A stretch of DNA of 64,000 nt, taken from the NCBI GenBank assembly GCA_006503475.1, contig RSEH01000004.1:62001-126000 (forward strand). The letters run 5' to 3'. Positions 17,235 to 28,019 of this stretch are shown here, one piece after another (within the stretch, counting starts at the first letter, position 1; each line of letters begins with the position of its first letter). The position numbers and the translations under genes are program-made. Below the pieces are notes generated by a model that was not told the origin of the DNA, did not search any database, and saw only the letters and a list, made by a program, of their open reading frames with translations. Source of the DNA: Stentor roeselii (Eukaryota > Ciliophora > Heterotrichea > Heterotrichida > Stentoridae).

Positions 17235-19922
17235 TTAAAAATCTCTATCCCAATCACAAGAAATCAACTCATTAAGATCCTTTAAATGACTCAAGTAGCC
17301 TTGGCTTTGATTCCTATCCAAAACATCTTCAATACTTTGATATTGGTTAATAGAAACATCAATAATCCTATCATAACTTTCACAATTTGGTTTATAAGGA
17401 GGAAGTATTCTTCTACTTAAATACTCCTCCCAGTCATTCCCAGCAAAAAACTGATGACTTCGAAAAATCTGCACATCACTTCTCATACTTATCTTCCTCT
17501 CAAGAAGATCTTGAATAAAACTCCTCGAAACAGGTTGAATAAAATCTGGAAATTTTACATTTTCAGTAATTATTTGAGTATAAACTTCAAATATATCAGA
17601 CTCCGAATCTTCTCCAAAAGGAAGATGCCCACAAAGCATCTCATAAACTATGACTCCAAAGCTCCAAACATCAGCAGAAAACTTGTACCCTTTTCCTAAA
17701 ATGACCTCAGGTGCAGTGTAATGAGGAGTTCCAATGGTTGTGTAAGTTCTTGACTTGATAATCTTCGCAGTTCCAAAGTCAATTAACTTGAGATATCCAT
17801 CTGGATCGACCATCAAGTTTTCTGGTTTCAGATCTCGATAAATAATCGAATTCTTATGGAGATGCTCTAAGATAAGTAATAAACAACTTGCATAAAACCT
17901 GCATTTTGAAGAGTTTATTACATTTACAGTTCTCATTACTTTGAAAAAGCTGAGTCCTTGAACGTATTCAAGTAAAAGGTAAATTCTTTTTGAGTCTTCT
18001 AAGCTTTTTACGAATTTCACAATAAATTGATGCTCAAGTCGCTGAAGGACTTCTTGCTCTTGTATAACTCTTTGGTGCAAGTCGTAGGATTCTATCAAAT
18101 TTCTTGAAATTGTTTTCAAAGCATAAAAAAATCGAGTTTGTTTTTTCACACAAAGAAAAACACTGCCATATGAACCTTTTCCGATGTGGTCTAAGATGTA
18201 TAAGTCAGAAAGATCTGTGGCATCGTCTTGCAAATGAGTTCTTTTTAATAGCATCTGCATCATGTTTTCATCGATGATTGATAAAAACTCGTCTTTAGTG
18301 ATCATCCAAAGCAAAGTTTTTGTCTTTGTTATAACTGTTGCACTTCGAAGTTCATTAAATAAAATCGAACGCTCTCCGAAGAAGTTTCTTTTGCACATCG
18401 TTCTGATGACTTTTTCATTTTTTTTTATAATGATTTCGCCCTCCTTGATGATATAAAAACTGTCACCTGGGTCACCTTGATTGAAAATTTTTTCATTTTC
18501 AGGAAATTCTAACAATTTAACAGATTTTGCTAGTTGAATGAGTTTTTTTTCGCTGATGACTCTAAAGAGATAAACTTGTTTTAATATAGAAATGATGAAG
18601 TTTTCTTCTATTGTTTCAGATAAACTTTTAGGAACTATCTTAGAAAATATATCTTTTCTGATGATTGCTAGGTCAGTGTCTTCTAAAGCGATATAATTCT
18701 GTGAAACAAATCCTTCAGTTTCATTGTAAAACCACTTGGCTCCTAGATTATGATATCTTTCAAGGACCTTTCCCTTATCTGATTTGAGTTTGCCTTGGAG
18801 CACGATCCAGATGTACTTGTTTTTGATGGCCCCAGCAGGAATGGCGAGCTCTCCTTTACTAAATGAAAAGAATTCGAAGTTGGAGATGAGGTCTTCTTTA
18901 GTTGAGCTTTTGAGGTATTTTAAAGAGTCTGATGAGTCGATTGCAATTCTTAAGGAGTTTTTATATAAAATGTAATGAAATTGACCCCCTATTACTTCAA
19001 AAAGTGAATCTTTTCCGATAATAAGAACCTTTACGGATTTAACTGCTATGACAGTTGCTGTTCTTAAAGTATTGTAAATTAAGGCTTGCTCTCCGAAATA
19101 TTCTCCGGCTGTAAGGGTCCTGATAATCTGACCCTTAACTGAGCACTCGACTTGACCTTCTTGTATGATATAAAAAAGCTCACCCGGTTCGCCTTCTTCT
19201 ACTATTTTCTGTCCATGAGAAAAAGAATGAGAAACCATCATTGAAAGTAATGAATTAATCTTGTTTTCACCTAACTTCATAAATAAAGGATGATTTCTAA
19301 CAAATTTCTTATTTTCTGAGTGCTTTACCAATCTCAAAGTCTTTAATGCTTCCCTAAAGACCTTTCCATCAATAGCCCAAATCAAAGACTTCTCGTTTGT
19401 TTTAACCGTTTCCGTGCGTTTTAGGTTGTGAATCAAGGCAAGTTCCCCAAACCCAGCTCCTGGATAAAGAATTGACTTAACAGACTCATTAACAATCACT
19501 TCTAAAGACCCTTTGGCTATAATAAAGAACTTAAAAGACGGATTTCCTTGATAAAAGATGACTTCATTCGCTTGCAGACTGTAAAGTTTCATTCCTTGAA
19601 TAATGGTCTCGAGGCTCTTCTCAGATATGTAGGAAAAGAGCAAATGAGATGAAAGAGATTTTAAAATTAAGTCGATATCTTCTGGTTTCTTATTTCGATT
19701 AATTATTTTCCATTTGTATTCATTCATTTCGAAGCTCAACCTAAAGTTGATAGTTTTAGGTTTCATCATTTTTTGAAGATTTGAAAAATTTTTCTTGTCT
19801 TCTTCTGAACTGTTGGCTTCTGTTGGCATGTTTGACTTCAAGGTTTGTTCTCGATTACTGGAATATTTGTAGTAGTTTGAAGATTCGTTCTGTAAAGTTG
19901 ATTTAGAACTAGAATTTCCCAT
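17235..19922 (-). CDS. cGMP-dependent protein kinase, four cNMP sites plus kinase (copy 1)
   Basis: An 895-aa protein. MGNSSSK is a good N-myristoylation start. Cyclic-nucleotide domains lie at about 95-195 (A), 210-315 (B), 330-430 (C) and 445-555 (D). The phosphate-binding cassettes of A (FGELALIHNLKRTET), B (FGEQALIYNTLRTAT) and D (FGERSILFNELRSAT) keep the key Arg, and the Thr/Ser after it is typical of cGMP sites. C has lost its cassette, as in apicomplexan PKG. The kinase (574-835) has GKGSYGSV, Lys603, YRDLKPEN with Asp697, DFG at 715-717 and TAPEV in place of MAPEV. An AGC tail follows, ending DWDRDF. It should be a membrane-tethered, cGMP-activated Ser/Thr kinase. Confidence 0.92.
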   Translation of the reverse strand: MGNSSSKSTLQNESSNYYKYSSNREQTLKSNMPTEANSSEEDKKNFSNLQKMMKPKTINFRLSFEMNEYKWKIINRNKKPEDIDLILKSLSSHLLFSYISEKSLETIIQGMKLYSLQANEVIFYQGNPSFKFFIIAKGSLEVIVNESVKSILYPGAGFGELALIHNLKRTETVKTNEKSLIWAIDGKVFREALKTLRLVKHSENKKFVRNHPLFMKLGENKINSLLSMMVSHSFSHGQKIVEEGEPGELFYIIQEGQVECSVKGQIIRTLTAGEYFGEQALIYNTLRTATVIAVKSVKVLIIGKDSLFEVIGGQFHYILYKNSLRIAIDSSDSLKYLKSSTKEDLISNFEFFSFSKGELAIPAGAIKNKYIWIVLQGKLKSDKGKVLERYHNLGAKWFYNETEGFVSQNYIALEDTDLAIIRKDIFSKIVPKSLSETIEENFIISILKQVYLFRVISEKKLIQLAKSVKLLEFPENEKIFNQGDPGDSFYIIKEGEIIIKKNEKVIRTMCKRNFFGERSILFNELRSATVITKTKTLLWMITKDEFLSIIDENMMQMLLKRTHLQDDATDLSDLYILDHIGKGSYGSVFLCVKKQTRFFYALKTISRNLIESYDLHQRVIQEQEVLQRLEHQFIVKFVKSLEDSKRIYLLLEYVQGLSFFKVMRTVNVINSSKCRFYASCLLLILEHLHKNSIIYRDLKPENLMVDPDGYLKLIDFGTAKIIKSRTYTTIGTPHYTAPEVILGKGYKFSADVWSFGVIVYEMLCGHLPFGEDSESDIFEVYTQIITENVKFPDFIQPVSRSFIQDLLERKISMRSDVQIFRSHQFFAGNDWEEYLSRRILPPYKPNCESYDRIIDVSINQYQSIEDVLDRNQSQGYLSHLKDLNELISCDWDRDF

Positions 19923-20930
19923 TTATCCCTAATAAAAGATTAATGGACTGAATTAATTGGTAAAATATATAAATTCAAGTATTCTATTTTAGATTTGTTT
20001 AGCTTTGATGGTGATTTTGGCTTGATTTTTTTGTCAGGTCACAATTTTTTTCACTGTTGCTAACAAGAATAATAAATATTCATATCTTAAGTAACTGCTG
20101 AATCAATTTTAGTCTCAAATCAAGTGACCTTAAAAAGTCATCTGGAAGTTAATTTTTGAAAACCTAACCATTTAAATCGAATTTAGAGCACTCTTTATAT
20201 AAGGTTAGAGATTTTTCGATAATATTCTTAAACCTAAAATAATCCAAATTTTTTCTAATCATTGGAAAAATATGGAAACAACTTGAAAATAATTACAAGT
20301 AGTACATTAGAAAACTTTTACCTTAAGTATAACTTTAAGTAAAACTAAATAATGAGGATATTTTATCTATCAATACTCAGTTCTTATTTTCCATACCAAA
20401 TGAGATGGGTACTTGAGTTGAATAAGAAATGGTCGTGCCATCTATTCCCTTATCATTTAAACCATCTCATTTCAGGGATATTTAAAAGTTTCTGTCAATC
20501 AATTTCATGAATGGCTCAAATAGACTTTGAAAGATGTTTAAAGCTGGGCTATTTGATTGAAGTTCCTATGAACTTGTTCCTGCTAATTTTTTAAATTTAA
20601 TATTTTGAAGGTTTTGTTTGTAACTCTTAATGAATCAAAAGATTAACTACACAAATGAGTTGGGAAGGTTAGATTAATTGGTAAAGGATTCTGACTAGAT
20701 AGAGATCTTAAATCATCAGTTATTGAAATGATAAACGCTAGCTAAACATACTTGATCTTCATTCCAACCATTTTAGATAGATCAAGCCTGAAGATTATTT
20801 AATATGTTGAGAGATGCTCATCTAATCCCATGATATTCGAATCATTTTCGCGAAAAGAATTCCAAATCGTCTTCAAATATCGATCATCTTCAAAAATCAA
20901 TCATCTACTCAAAAATATTCTAATCTATTA
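19923..20930. other. Intergenic spacer between PKG copies 1 and 2
   Basis: About 1.0 kb, unusually long for this window, AT-rich, with no open frame of note and no visible remnant of a kinase or cNMP domain. It contains a long-looped inverted repeat (20398-20472). It should hold the promoter of copy 1, whose start context is GATAAATG. Confidence 0.55.
20398..20472. repeat. 11-bp inverted repeat with 53-bp loop
   Basis: AAATGAGATGG (20398-20408) and its exact complement CCATCTCATTT (20462-20472) enclose 53 bp. The loop contains a smaller stem, ATGG-TCGTG-CCAT. It lies in the spacer between two PKG genes. It could be a structured RNA or a protein site, or chance in AT-rich DNA. Confidence 0.5.
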
Positions 20931-23618
20931 CTAAAAATCTATATCCCAATCATTTGAAATCAATTGACTAGGATTTCTGCATTCACCAATACAGATCTTT
21001 TCTTGAGTCCTCTTAAAAAAATTCTCAAGACTTCGATCCTTATTATCACAAAACTTTGCATAATCATCAAAGTTTTCACAAGTTGGTTTATAAGGTGATG
21101 CTATTGTTCTATTTAAATAACCCTCCCAGTCATTTCCACCGAAAAATTCATGACTGCGAAGAATTATTGCATCACTTCTCTTGCTGATATCTTTACTAAA
21201 TACATCCTTAATAAATGCTTTCGAGATTGGGTTTATAAAATCCGGATATTTGACCTTTCCAATTACAACTTGCTTATAAACTTTTAAAGGGTCTCTTTCC
21301 CAGTCGTCTGCGAAAGGAAGATATCCACAAAGCATTTCATAAACTATCACTCCTAAGCTCCAAATATCAGCAGAAAACAGGTACCCTTTGCCCAGAATTA
21401 CCTCAGGAGCCATGTAATGAGGAGTTCCAACTACTGAGTAAGTCCTCGAGTGGATTATCTTTGCAGTTCCGAAATCAAGTAATTTGATGTACCCATCAGG
21501 CTCAATAATCAAATTTTCCGGTTTCAAGTCTCGAAATACAATAGCATTCTTATGCAGATGCTCTAAAATAAGTAGCAAGCAACTAGCATAAAACCTGCAT
21601 TTTACAAAATCTATAGCATTAAAAATTCTCAGTGCCTTGAAGAAAGTGATTCCTTGAACATATTCAAGTAAAAAGTAAACTCTATCCGAATCTTTAAATG
21701 TTTTCACAAACTTAACAATAAACTGATGATCAAGCTGTTGAATAACATCACGTTCAAGTTTAATCCTTTGTTGCAACTGATAAGAATTTACTCTTTGCTT
21801 TTCAACAATTTTTAAAGCATATAAAAATTGAGTTGTTTTATTGATGCATAGATAAACACTTCCAAATGATCCTTTACCGATGTGTTGAATGATGGACAAA
21901 TCTGAAAGTTCAGTCATATCGTCCTGTAGATAAATCCTTTTCACAAGTAGCTGCAAGATCTTTTCATCAATAATTGATAAAAAATCATCTTTGGTGATCA
22001 TCAAAAGAAAGCTTTTTGTCTTTGAAATGGCTGTCGCGGTTCGATTTTCATTGAGTAGAATCGATCGCTCTCCAAAGAAGTTTCCTTTACACATGGTTCG
22101 GATAACTTTTTTATCTTTGATTATCTCGATTTCGCCTTCTTTGATGATGTAAAAACTTTCGCCAAGATCACCTTGAGAGAATATTTTCTGATTTTCTTGA
22201 AACTCTAACAATTTAACTGCCCTGGCAAGTTGAAAAAGTTTACTTTCGTTGATGGTCCTGAAGAGATCAACTTGTTTCAGTATAGCAAAAACAAATTTTT
22301 CTTGAATATTATTATCAGGTTCTACAGGTACTATCTTGGATAACACGTCTTTTCTGATCATTCCAATGACTGAGTCTTCTAAAGCGAAATAGTTTTGTGA
22401 AACTATTCCTTCAGTTCCATTAAAAAACCACTTGACTCCTAAATTTTGGGACTTTTCTAGAGTTTTTCCTTTGTCTGATTTGATTTTTCCTTTAAGTACC
22501 ATCCAGATGTACCTGTTTTTCATGGCTCCTGCTGGAATGGCTAGTTCTCCTTTACGGAATGAGAAGATTTCGAATTTTGAGATGAGTTCTTCCTGAGTCG
22601 GCTTTTTCAGGTCTTTGAGGAAATTTGATGATTCGATCGCTATTCTTAATGAGTTTTTATATAAAAAACACTCAAATTGTTCACCCATGACTTCAGCCAG
22701 CAGGTCTTTACCAATACTCAGAACTTTCAAGTGATTGATAGCTTTAACTGTCACTGTCTTATGAGTTTTTCCAAGAAAAGCTTGTTCATCGAAATAGTCA
22801 CCAGCAGATAGAGTCTGAATTATATTCCCCTTTGTTGAGCACTCCGCTTGACCTTCTTGGATCATATAAAAAAGTTCGCCAGGGTTCTCATCATCAAAAA
22901 TTCTTTGCCCATGAGAAAAGTACTGAGTGACCATCATTGAAAGTAGTAAGTTGATCTGGTTTTTCTCCAAACTGCTGAATAAGGGATGGCCTTCAAGAAA
23001 TTTTTTGCTTTCCAAGTATTTAATAGCGTTTAGAGTGCTTAAAGTTCCCTTAAATGCCTTACGATCGATTCCCCACATCAATGTCTTCTCATTAGTCCTA
23101 ATTGTTTCCGTGTGTTTAAGATTGTGAATCAAGGCAAGTTCGCCGAACATGGCCCCAGGGTGAAGACTTGATTTAATCGATCCATCAATATCAACTTCTA
23201 AAGTCCCTTTTGCAAGAATAAACAACTTATCTCCAAAGTTTCCTTGCTTATAAATAACTTCTTTCGCTTGGAGACTGTAAAGCTTCATTTCTATAACAAT
23301 GACCTCAAGACTCTCCTCGGGAATGTAGGAGAAGAGGTAATGAGTCGAAAGAGACCTCTTGATTAGGTCGATATCTTCCTGTTTCTTATCTCGCTTTATT
23401 ATTTTCGCTGAGGAAGCATCAGGGTCGATGGTTAAGTCAATACTGATGTTCTTGGATTGATTTCGATTTGGGAGGAATTTGAAGTCTTTTTTGTCTTCTA
23501 CTGTGTTATGCAGTCCTGTTGGAAGGTTAGAATTCAAGTTTTTCTCCCGGGTCGAAGGGGTTTTGTAGTAGTTGGAAGATTCGCCTTTTTTCGTCGGCTT
23601 GGGGTTCGAGTTTCCCAT
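20931..23618 (-). CDS. cGMP-dependent protein kinase (copy 2) with degraded cNMP sites A and B
   Basis: An 895-aa protein of the same layout as its neighbours, with MGNSNPK myristoylation start and DWDIDF end. In site A the cassette Arg is replaced by His (FGELALIHNLKHTET). In site B the Gly of FGE becomes Asp and the Arg becomes Lys (FDEQAFLGKTHKTVT). Site C is degenerate as in the other copies. Site D is intact (FGERSILLNENRTAT). The kinase is complete: GKGSFGSV, an ALKIV lysine, FRDLKPEN, DFG and MAPEV. From PKA/PKG knowledge the cassette Arg binds the cyclic phosphate, so A and B probably bind cGMP poorly or not at all, leaving D as the sensor. This is inferred from sequence only. Confidence 0.92.
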   Translation of the reverse strand: MGNSNPKPTKKGESSNYYKTPSTREKNLNSNLPTGLHNTVEDKKDFKFLPNRNQSKNISIDLTIDPDASSAKIIKRDKKQEDIDLIKRSLSTHYLFSYIPEESLEVIVIEMKLYSLQAKEVIYKQGNFGDKLFILAKGTLEVDIDGSIKSSLHPGAMFGELALIHNLKHTETIRTNEKTLMWGIDRKAFKGTLSTLNAIKYLESKKFLEGHPLFSSLEKNQINLLLSMMVTQYFSHGQRIFDDENPGELFYMIQEGQAECSTKGNIIQTLSAGDYFDEQAFLGKTHKTVTVKAINHLKVLSIGKDLLAEVMGEQFECFLYKNSLRIAIESSNFLKDLKKPTQEELISKFEIFSFRKGELAIPAGAMKNRYIWMVLKGKIKSDKGKTLEKSQNLGVKWFFNGTEGIVSQNYFALEDSVIGMIRKDVLSKIVPVEPDNNIQEKFVFAILKQVDLFRTINESKLFQLARAVKLLEFQENQKIFSQGDLGESFYIIKEGEIEIIKDKKVIRTMCKGNFFGERSILLNENRTATAISKTKSFLLMITKDDFLSIIDEKILQLLVKRIYLQDDMTELSDLSIIQHIGKGSFGSVYLCINKTTQFLYALKIVEKQRVNSYQLQQRIKLERDVIQQLDHQFIVKFVKTFKDSDRVYFLLEYVQGITFFKALRIFNAIDFVKCRFYASCLLLILEHLHKNAIVFRDLKPENLIIEPDGYIKLLDFGTAKIIHSRTYSVVGTPHYMAPEVILGKGYLFSADIWSLGVIVYEMLCGYLPFADDWERDPLKVYKQVVIGKVKYPDFINPISKAFIKDVFSKDISKRSDAIILRSHEFFGGNDWEGYLNRTIASPYKPTCENFDDYAKFCDNKDRSLENFFKRTQEKICIGECRNPSQLISNDWDIDF

Positions 23619-24935
23619 TATTTATTATTGGATGGAATTACTTGATTCTATTTAAATATTTAGATTTTTTAAATTTGATCAGATTTTGGGTCTTAATAAA
23701 ACCTTTGCTATTGTTAGGATTATTTCATGTTGAATTTTAGTGCTATAGATAAATTTAAATATGCGAAGAAATATTGGAAAATTATTAAATAGTTAAATTG
23801 GCTATAAATTGAAAAATTCTTAAAAGTTGCAGAAATGTCAGGGTAAGTAATCCATGAAGAATTTTAATAAGATGATGTATTTAAAGACAAGTTTGCATGA
23901 ATATACAATATCTAGAAATTTCAAGTTCTTAAATATAAACATTTAGATAAGATATCTAATACTTATAGAATCAATTAATATTCCTCCCAAAATTTATCTG
24001 CTGGATAATGAATAGATTAAATTTTCTATAAATAATACATCTAAATTATATGAGACAAAATCTTCAAAATTTAAATTTTGTATTCATTTAATTTATAGAG
24101 CCTTCAGAATTTCAGAAGTCTTTTAAAATAACTCATCATTTTCGGTGGAAAATTGAGAATCTTAAATCCTTACAGATATCTCTTAACTTTTTATAAATAA
24201 AAAATTTTTATAGCATATTTCAAATTATATACAACCTTATCTTATTCACAATTCTTTAGTTCCACTCAAGTTTAGAAATTCTGGACTTATTAAATCTCTA
24301 AAAAGTGAATTTAATTATAAATCAATATCTATTGCAAGTATTCAAGTCTTAGCTAAATGATTAGTTTATATCTAAATGATAAAAAATAAATCATTCCTAA
24401 AACTTCGTATTTTCAGCAAACCAATATATTCGAATAGAGGGCCTGATATTTGAGAAGTTTTAATAGAGTATAAATCGAATCTGCTACATTTTTCACAGAC
24501 TAACCATTGAAAAATACATGAAAATTCAAGTTGCAACCACAGTTTTTATAAAATAACCTTCAATAAAGTATCCAACTAATAATCAAAGAAGCCGAAGTGC
24601 TGATAGAATTTATCTGTCTTATTTTATAATATTGGATATTAATTAGAGTTTTGATCACAAACTTTATTCACATATTTTTGATAATCTGTTGTGGTTACTT
24701 AGAGTTCATTAGGACCAGTTGATGTTATAATAACTTTTTATTACTTTAGGATTCATTTGATTGGATAACCTCTTCTTTGTGGAAGTTGAACTATATATAG
24801 GGTAAGGAAACATCCTATTTCGTTGAAACCGAAGGTTCATTATAGAATTTAATTAAATCAATTAAAAATCCAAAACATCTCAAACACTAAAATCTACCAA
24901 ATCATCTAAAATTTCCAAATTATATAACCATATTA
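23619..24935. other. Intergenic spacer between PKG copies 2 and 3
   Basis: About 1.3 kb of AT-rich DNA with stops in all frames. I see no decayed gene, tRNA or tandem repeat. Together with the preceding 1.0-kb spacer it contrasts with the 0-50 bp spacing common elsewhere. Confidence 0.55.
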
Positions 24936-27623
24936 CTAAAACTCTCTATCCCAGTCAATAGAAACAAATTGACTATTATTTTTGCATTCATCAAAGCCAC
25001 TATTATCTTTAGTCCTATTCAAGACCTTTTCAACCACCTGATCCTGATCAATAGAAACCTCAACAAGTCGATCATAATTTTCACAACAAGGTTTATAAGG
25101 TGGGTTTTTTTTCCTGCTTAAATAAGCCTCCCAGTCATTCCCAGCGAAAAACTCATGACTACGAAAAACCTCGACCTTACTTCTCTTGCTGATTTTCTGA
25201 TGAAGTAAATCTTGAATAAAAGCCTTAGAAACAGAATTAATAAAATCAGGATATTTGACCTTTCCCAAAATAACCATCTTATAAATATTGAAAGGGTCAC
25301 TATCCGAGTCATCTCCAAAAGGAACAGTTCCACAAAGCATCTCATAAACCATGACTCCAAAACTCCAAACATCAGCAGAAAACATGTACCCCTTGCCTAA
25401 AATAACCTCAGGTGCCATATAATGAGGAGTTCCAATCACCGAATAAGTCCTCGAAGTAACAATCTTCGCAGTTCCAAAGTCAAGTAACTTAAGGTACCCA
25501 TCAGGATCCACAATTAAATTTTCAGGTTTCAAGTCTCGATAAACAATTGAGTTCTGATGGAGATGCTCTAAGATAAGTAGTAAGCAACTCGCATAAAACC
25601 TGCACTTCGAAGTGCATAAAACATTTAAAATCCTTAGCACATCATGCATGCTGAGACCTTCAACGTATTCAAGTAAAAAGTAAATTCTTTTAGAGTCTTT
25701 AAAGCTTTTCACAAATTTTACAATTAGTTGATGTTCAAGTCGCTGAAGGACCTCGCGTTCTAGTTTAAGTGTTTGGAACAAGTTGTAAAATTTTATCTTT
25801 TTTCTTGAGATTGTTTTCAGAGCGTATAAAAATCGAGACTTTTTATTTACACAGAGATAAACATTTCCGAAGGAGCCTTTTCCTAGATTGTCTACAATGT
25901 ATAAGTCTTCTAAGTTTATTGTATCGTCTTGAAGGTGGATTCTTTTTAATAGTAATGGATGAATGTTTTCGTCGATTATTGATAAAAACTCGTCTCTTGT
26001 GATCATCCAAAGAAAAGTTTTTGTCTTTGAAATTGCAGTTGCAGTTCGAGTTTCATTTAGTAGAATCGATCTCTCTCCGAAGAAGGTTCCTTTGCACATG
26101 GTCCGGATAACTTTTTCGTCTTTGATTATTTTGATTTCGCCTTCTTTGATTATGTAAAAACTGTCGCCCAGATCGCCTTGAGAGAAAATTTTTTGATTTT
26201 CTGGAAATTCTAAAAGTTTAACTGCCCTGGCAAGTTGAAAGAGTTTTTTTTCGCTGATGACTCTGAAGAGGTATACTTGTTTTAATATGGAAATTATGTA
26301 GTTTTCTTGGATTTTCTCTGAGAGACTTCCAGGAACTATCTTAGAAAACAGGTCTTTTCTGATGATTCCTATATCGGTATCTTCTAAAGCGATATAATTA
26401 TGAGATATCATTCCTTCAGTTTCGTTATAAAACCACTTGGCTCCTAAATTTTTAAATCTTTCAAGAACCTTTTCATTGTCGGATTTGAGTTTTCCTTGAA
26501 GTACGATCCAAATGTACCTGTTTTTCATGGCTCCTGCTGGAATCGCGATTTCTCCCTTGTTGAATGATAAGACTTCAAACTTTGAGATAATTTCTTCTTT
26601 GGTGGACTTGTTTAGACCTTTGAGGAAGTCGGAAGAGTCGAGTGCGATTCTTAATGAGTTTTTATATAATATAAATTGAAGTTGACCACCCATGACTTCT
26701 GCGAGAGAATCTCGTCCGATACTTAGAACTTTTACTTTGTTTATAGAAGTGACTGTTGCTGTTCGAAGAGTGTTGTAAAGAAGAGCTTGTTCTCCGAAAT
26801 AGTCACCAGCTGATAAAGTCCGAATTACCTGACCCTTTGCTGAGCACTCAACTTGTCCTTCTTGAATTATATAAAAAAGTTCACCTGGATCACCCTCTTG
26901 AACAATTTTCTGCCCATGAGAAAAGGATTGAGAAACCAGTAACAAAAGAAGTGAATTAACCTGACTTTGATTCAAACTACTAAAAAAAGGGTGATTTTCA
27001 ACGAATTTTTTATTTTCCGAGTGTTTCAAAGTATTCAAAGCTTTTAAAGTCTCACGAAAGACCTTCCGGTCGATGCCCCACATCAAAGACTTTTCCTTTG
27101 TTCTGATGGTTGCAGTACGTTTCAGGTCGTGAATCAATGCAAGTTCACCGAACCCAGTCCCAGGGTAGAGAATTGACTTGACAGAACCGTTGATGATTAC
27201 TTCTAAAGACCCTTTGGCCAGAATAAAGAACTTAAAACCTGGGTTTCCCTGATAAAAGACAATTTCTTTTTCTTTGAGACTGTACAGTTTCATTCCTTGA
27301 ATAATTTTTTCTAGATTTTCTTCTGGAATGTGAGAGAAGAGAAAATGAGACAATAGCGATTTTTTTATTAAGGCTATATCTTCTTCTTTCTTTTCAGTCT
27401 TTAGTATTTTCGCTGAAGATGCGTCTAGGTCGATGTTTAGATCAATACTGATATGCTTGGATTTGATTCGATTTGACTGAAACCTGGTAACTCTTTTGTC
27501 TTCTTCAGAGTTAGGAGCTTCTGTTGACCTGTGAGTCTTCAAAGTATGCTCTCCGCTCGAAGCATTTTGTAAAAACTTGAAAGAATCTTTTAGTGAAGTC
27601 GATTTGCGATTAGAGTTTCCCAT
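24936..27623 (-). CDS. cGMP-dependent protein kinase (copy 3)
   Basis: An 895-aa protein with MGNSNRK myristoylation start. Sites A (FGELALIHDLKRTAT), B (FGEQALLYNTLRTAT) and D (FGERSILLNETRTAT) all match the ideal cGMP cassette, with RTAT in each. Of the three copies this has the most canonical set. Site C lacks the cassette. The kinase has GKGSFGNV, YALKTIS lysine, YRDLKPEN, DFG and GTPHYMAPEV, all catalytic residues present. It ends DWDREF. The exact length equality with the two upstream copies shows a shared, indel-constrained architecture. The differences spread through the sequence show the duplication is not recent. The start has CATAAATG. Confidence 0.93.
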   Translation of the reverse strand: MGNSNRKSTSLKDSFKFLQNASSGEHTLKTHRSTEAPNSEEDKRVTRFQSNRIKSKHISIDLNIDLDASSAKILKTEKKEEDIALIKKSLLSHFLFSHIPEENLEKIIQGMKLYSLKEKEIVFYQGNPGFKFFILAKGSLEVIINGSVKSILYPGTGFGELALIHDLKRTATIRTKEKSLMWGIDRKVFRETLKALNTLKHSENKKFVENHPFFSSLNQSQVNSLLLLLVSQSFSHGQKIVQEGDPGELFYIIQEGQVECSAKGQVIRTLSAGDYFGEQALLYNTLRTATVTSINKVKVLSIGRDSLAEVMGGQLQFILYKNSLRIALDSSDFLKGLNKSTKEEIISKFEVLSFNKGEIAIPAGAMKNRYIWIVLQGKLKSDNEKVLERFKNLGAKWFYNETEGMISHNYIALEDTDIGIIRKDLFSKIVPGSLSEKIQENYIISILKQVYLFRVISEKKLFQLARAVKLLEFPENQKIFSQGDLGDSFYIIKEGEIKIIKDEKVIRTMCKGTFFGERSILLNETRTATAISKTKTFLWMITRDEFLSIIDENIHPLLLKRIHLQDDTINLEDLYIVDNLGKGSFGNVYLCVNKKSRFLYALKTISRKKIKFYNLFQTLKLEREVLQRLEHQLIVKFVKSFKDSKRIYFLLEYVEGLSMHDVLRILNVLCTSKCRFYASCLLLILEHLHQNSIVYRDLKPENLIVDPDGYLKLLDFGTAKIVTSRTYSVIGTPHYMAPEVILGKGYMFSADVWSFGVMVYEMLCGTVPFGDDSDSDPFNIYKMVILGKVKYPDFINSVSKAFIQDLLHQKISKRSKVEVFRSHEFFAGNDWEAYLSRKKNPPYKPCCENYDRLVEVSIDQDQVVEKVLNRTKDNSGFDECKNNSQFVSIDWDREF

Positions 27624-28019
27624 TTATGCGTGAATTTTATGATTGGACCAAAACCATTAATAAAACAACTAAAATTTAAATATCTTGGTTTTAAGAATTG
27701 TTTAATTGTAAAGAATACTTGTTTCTAGAAAGAATTTGAAATAACATATTGCCACTCATTATTTTTAAATATATTTAAAATTCTTATTTCATTGAAGTTT
27801 CATCCAGAATCACTTTTTAGCCTTAATCAAAAAAATTTCTTAGAAATTGTAAAAAAATCTAATTTTAACTTAAAAATTTTCCCTTCTGACTCAGATTCAT
27901 ACAAATAAATCCTCCAAGTCAATGATTTTCCCTAAACTTATTCATCCCTTGAAAAAATTTAAAACTTCACTGCTATTTTTCTATTCACACATAGAACAAG
28001 ACAAGGAATAACTACTAAA
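27624..28019. other. Intergenic region with no gene seen
   Basis: About 400 bp of AT-rich DNA between the start of PKG copy 3 and the end of the ketoacyl-synthase-like gene. It has no open frame, repeat or RNA that I can support and must include the copy 3 promoter. Confidence 0.55.

Noticed and set aside
19923-24935. Decayed fourth PKG copy in the spacers between PKG genes
   Set aside because: No cassette, kinase motif or biased codon pattern found on either strand.
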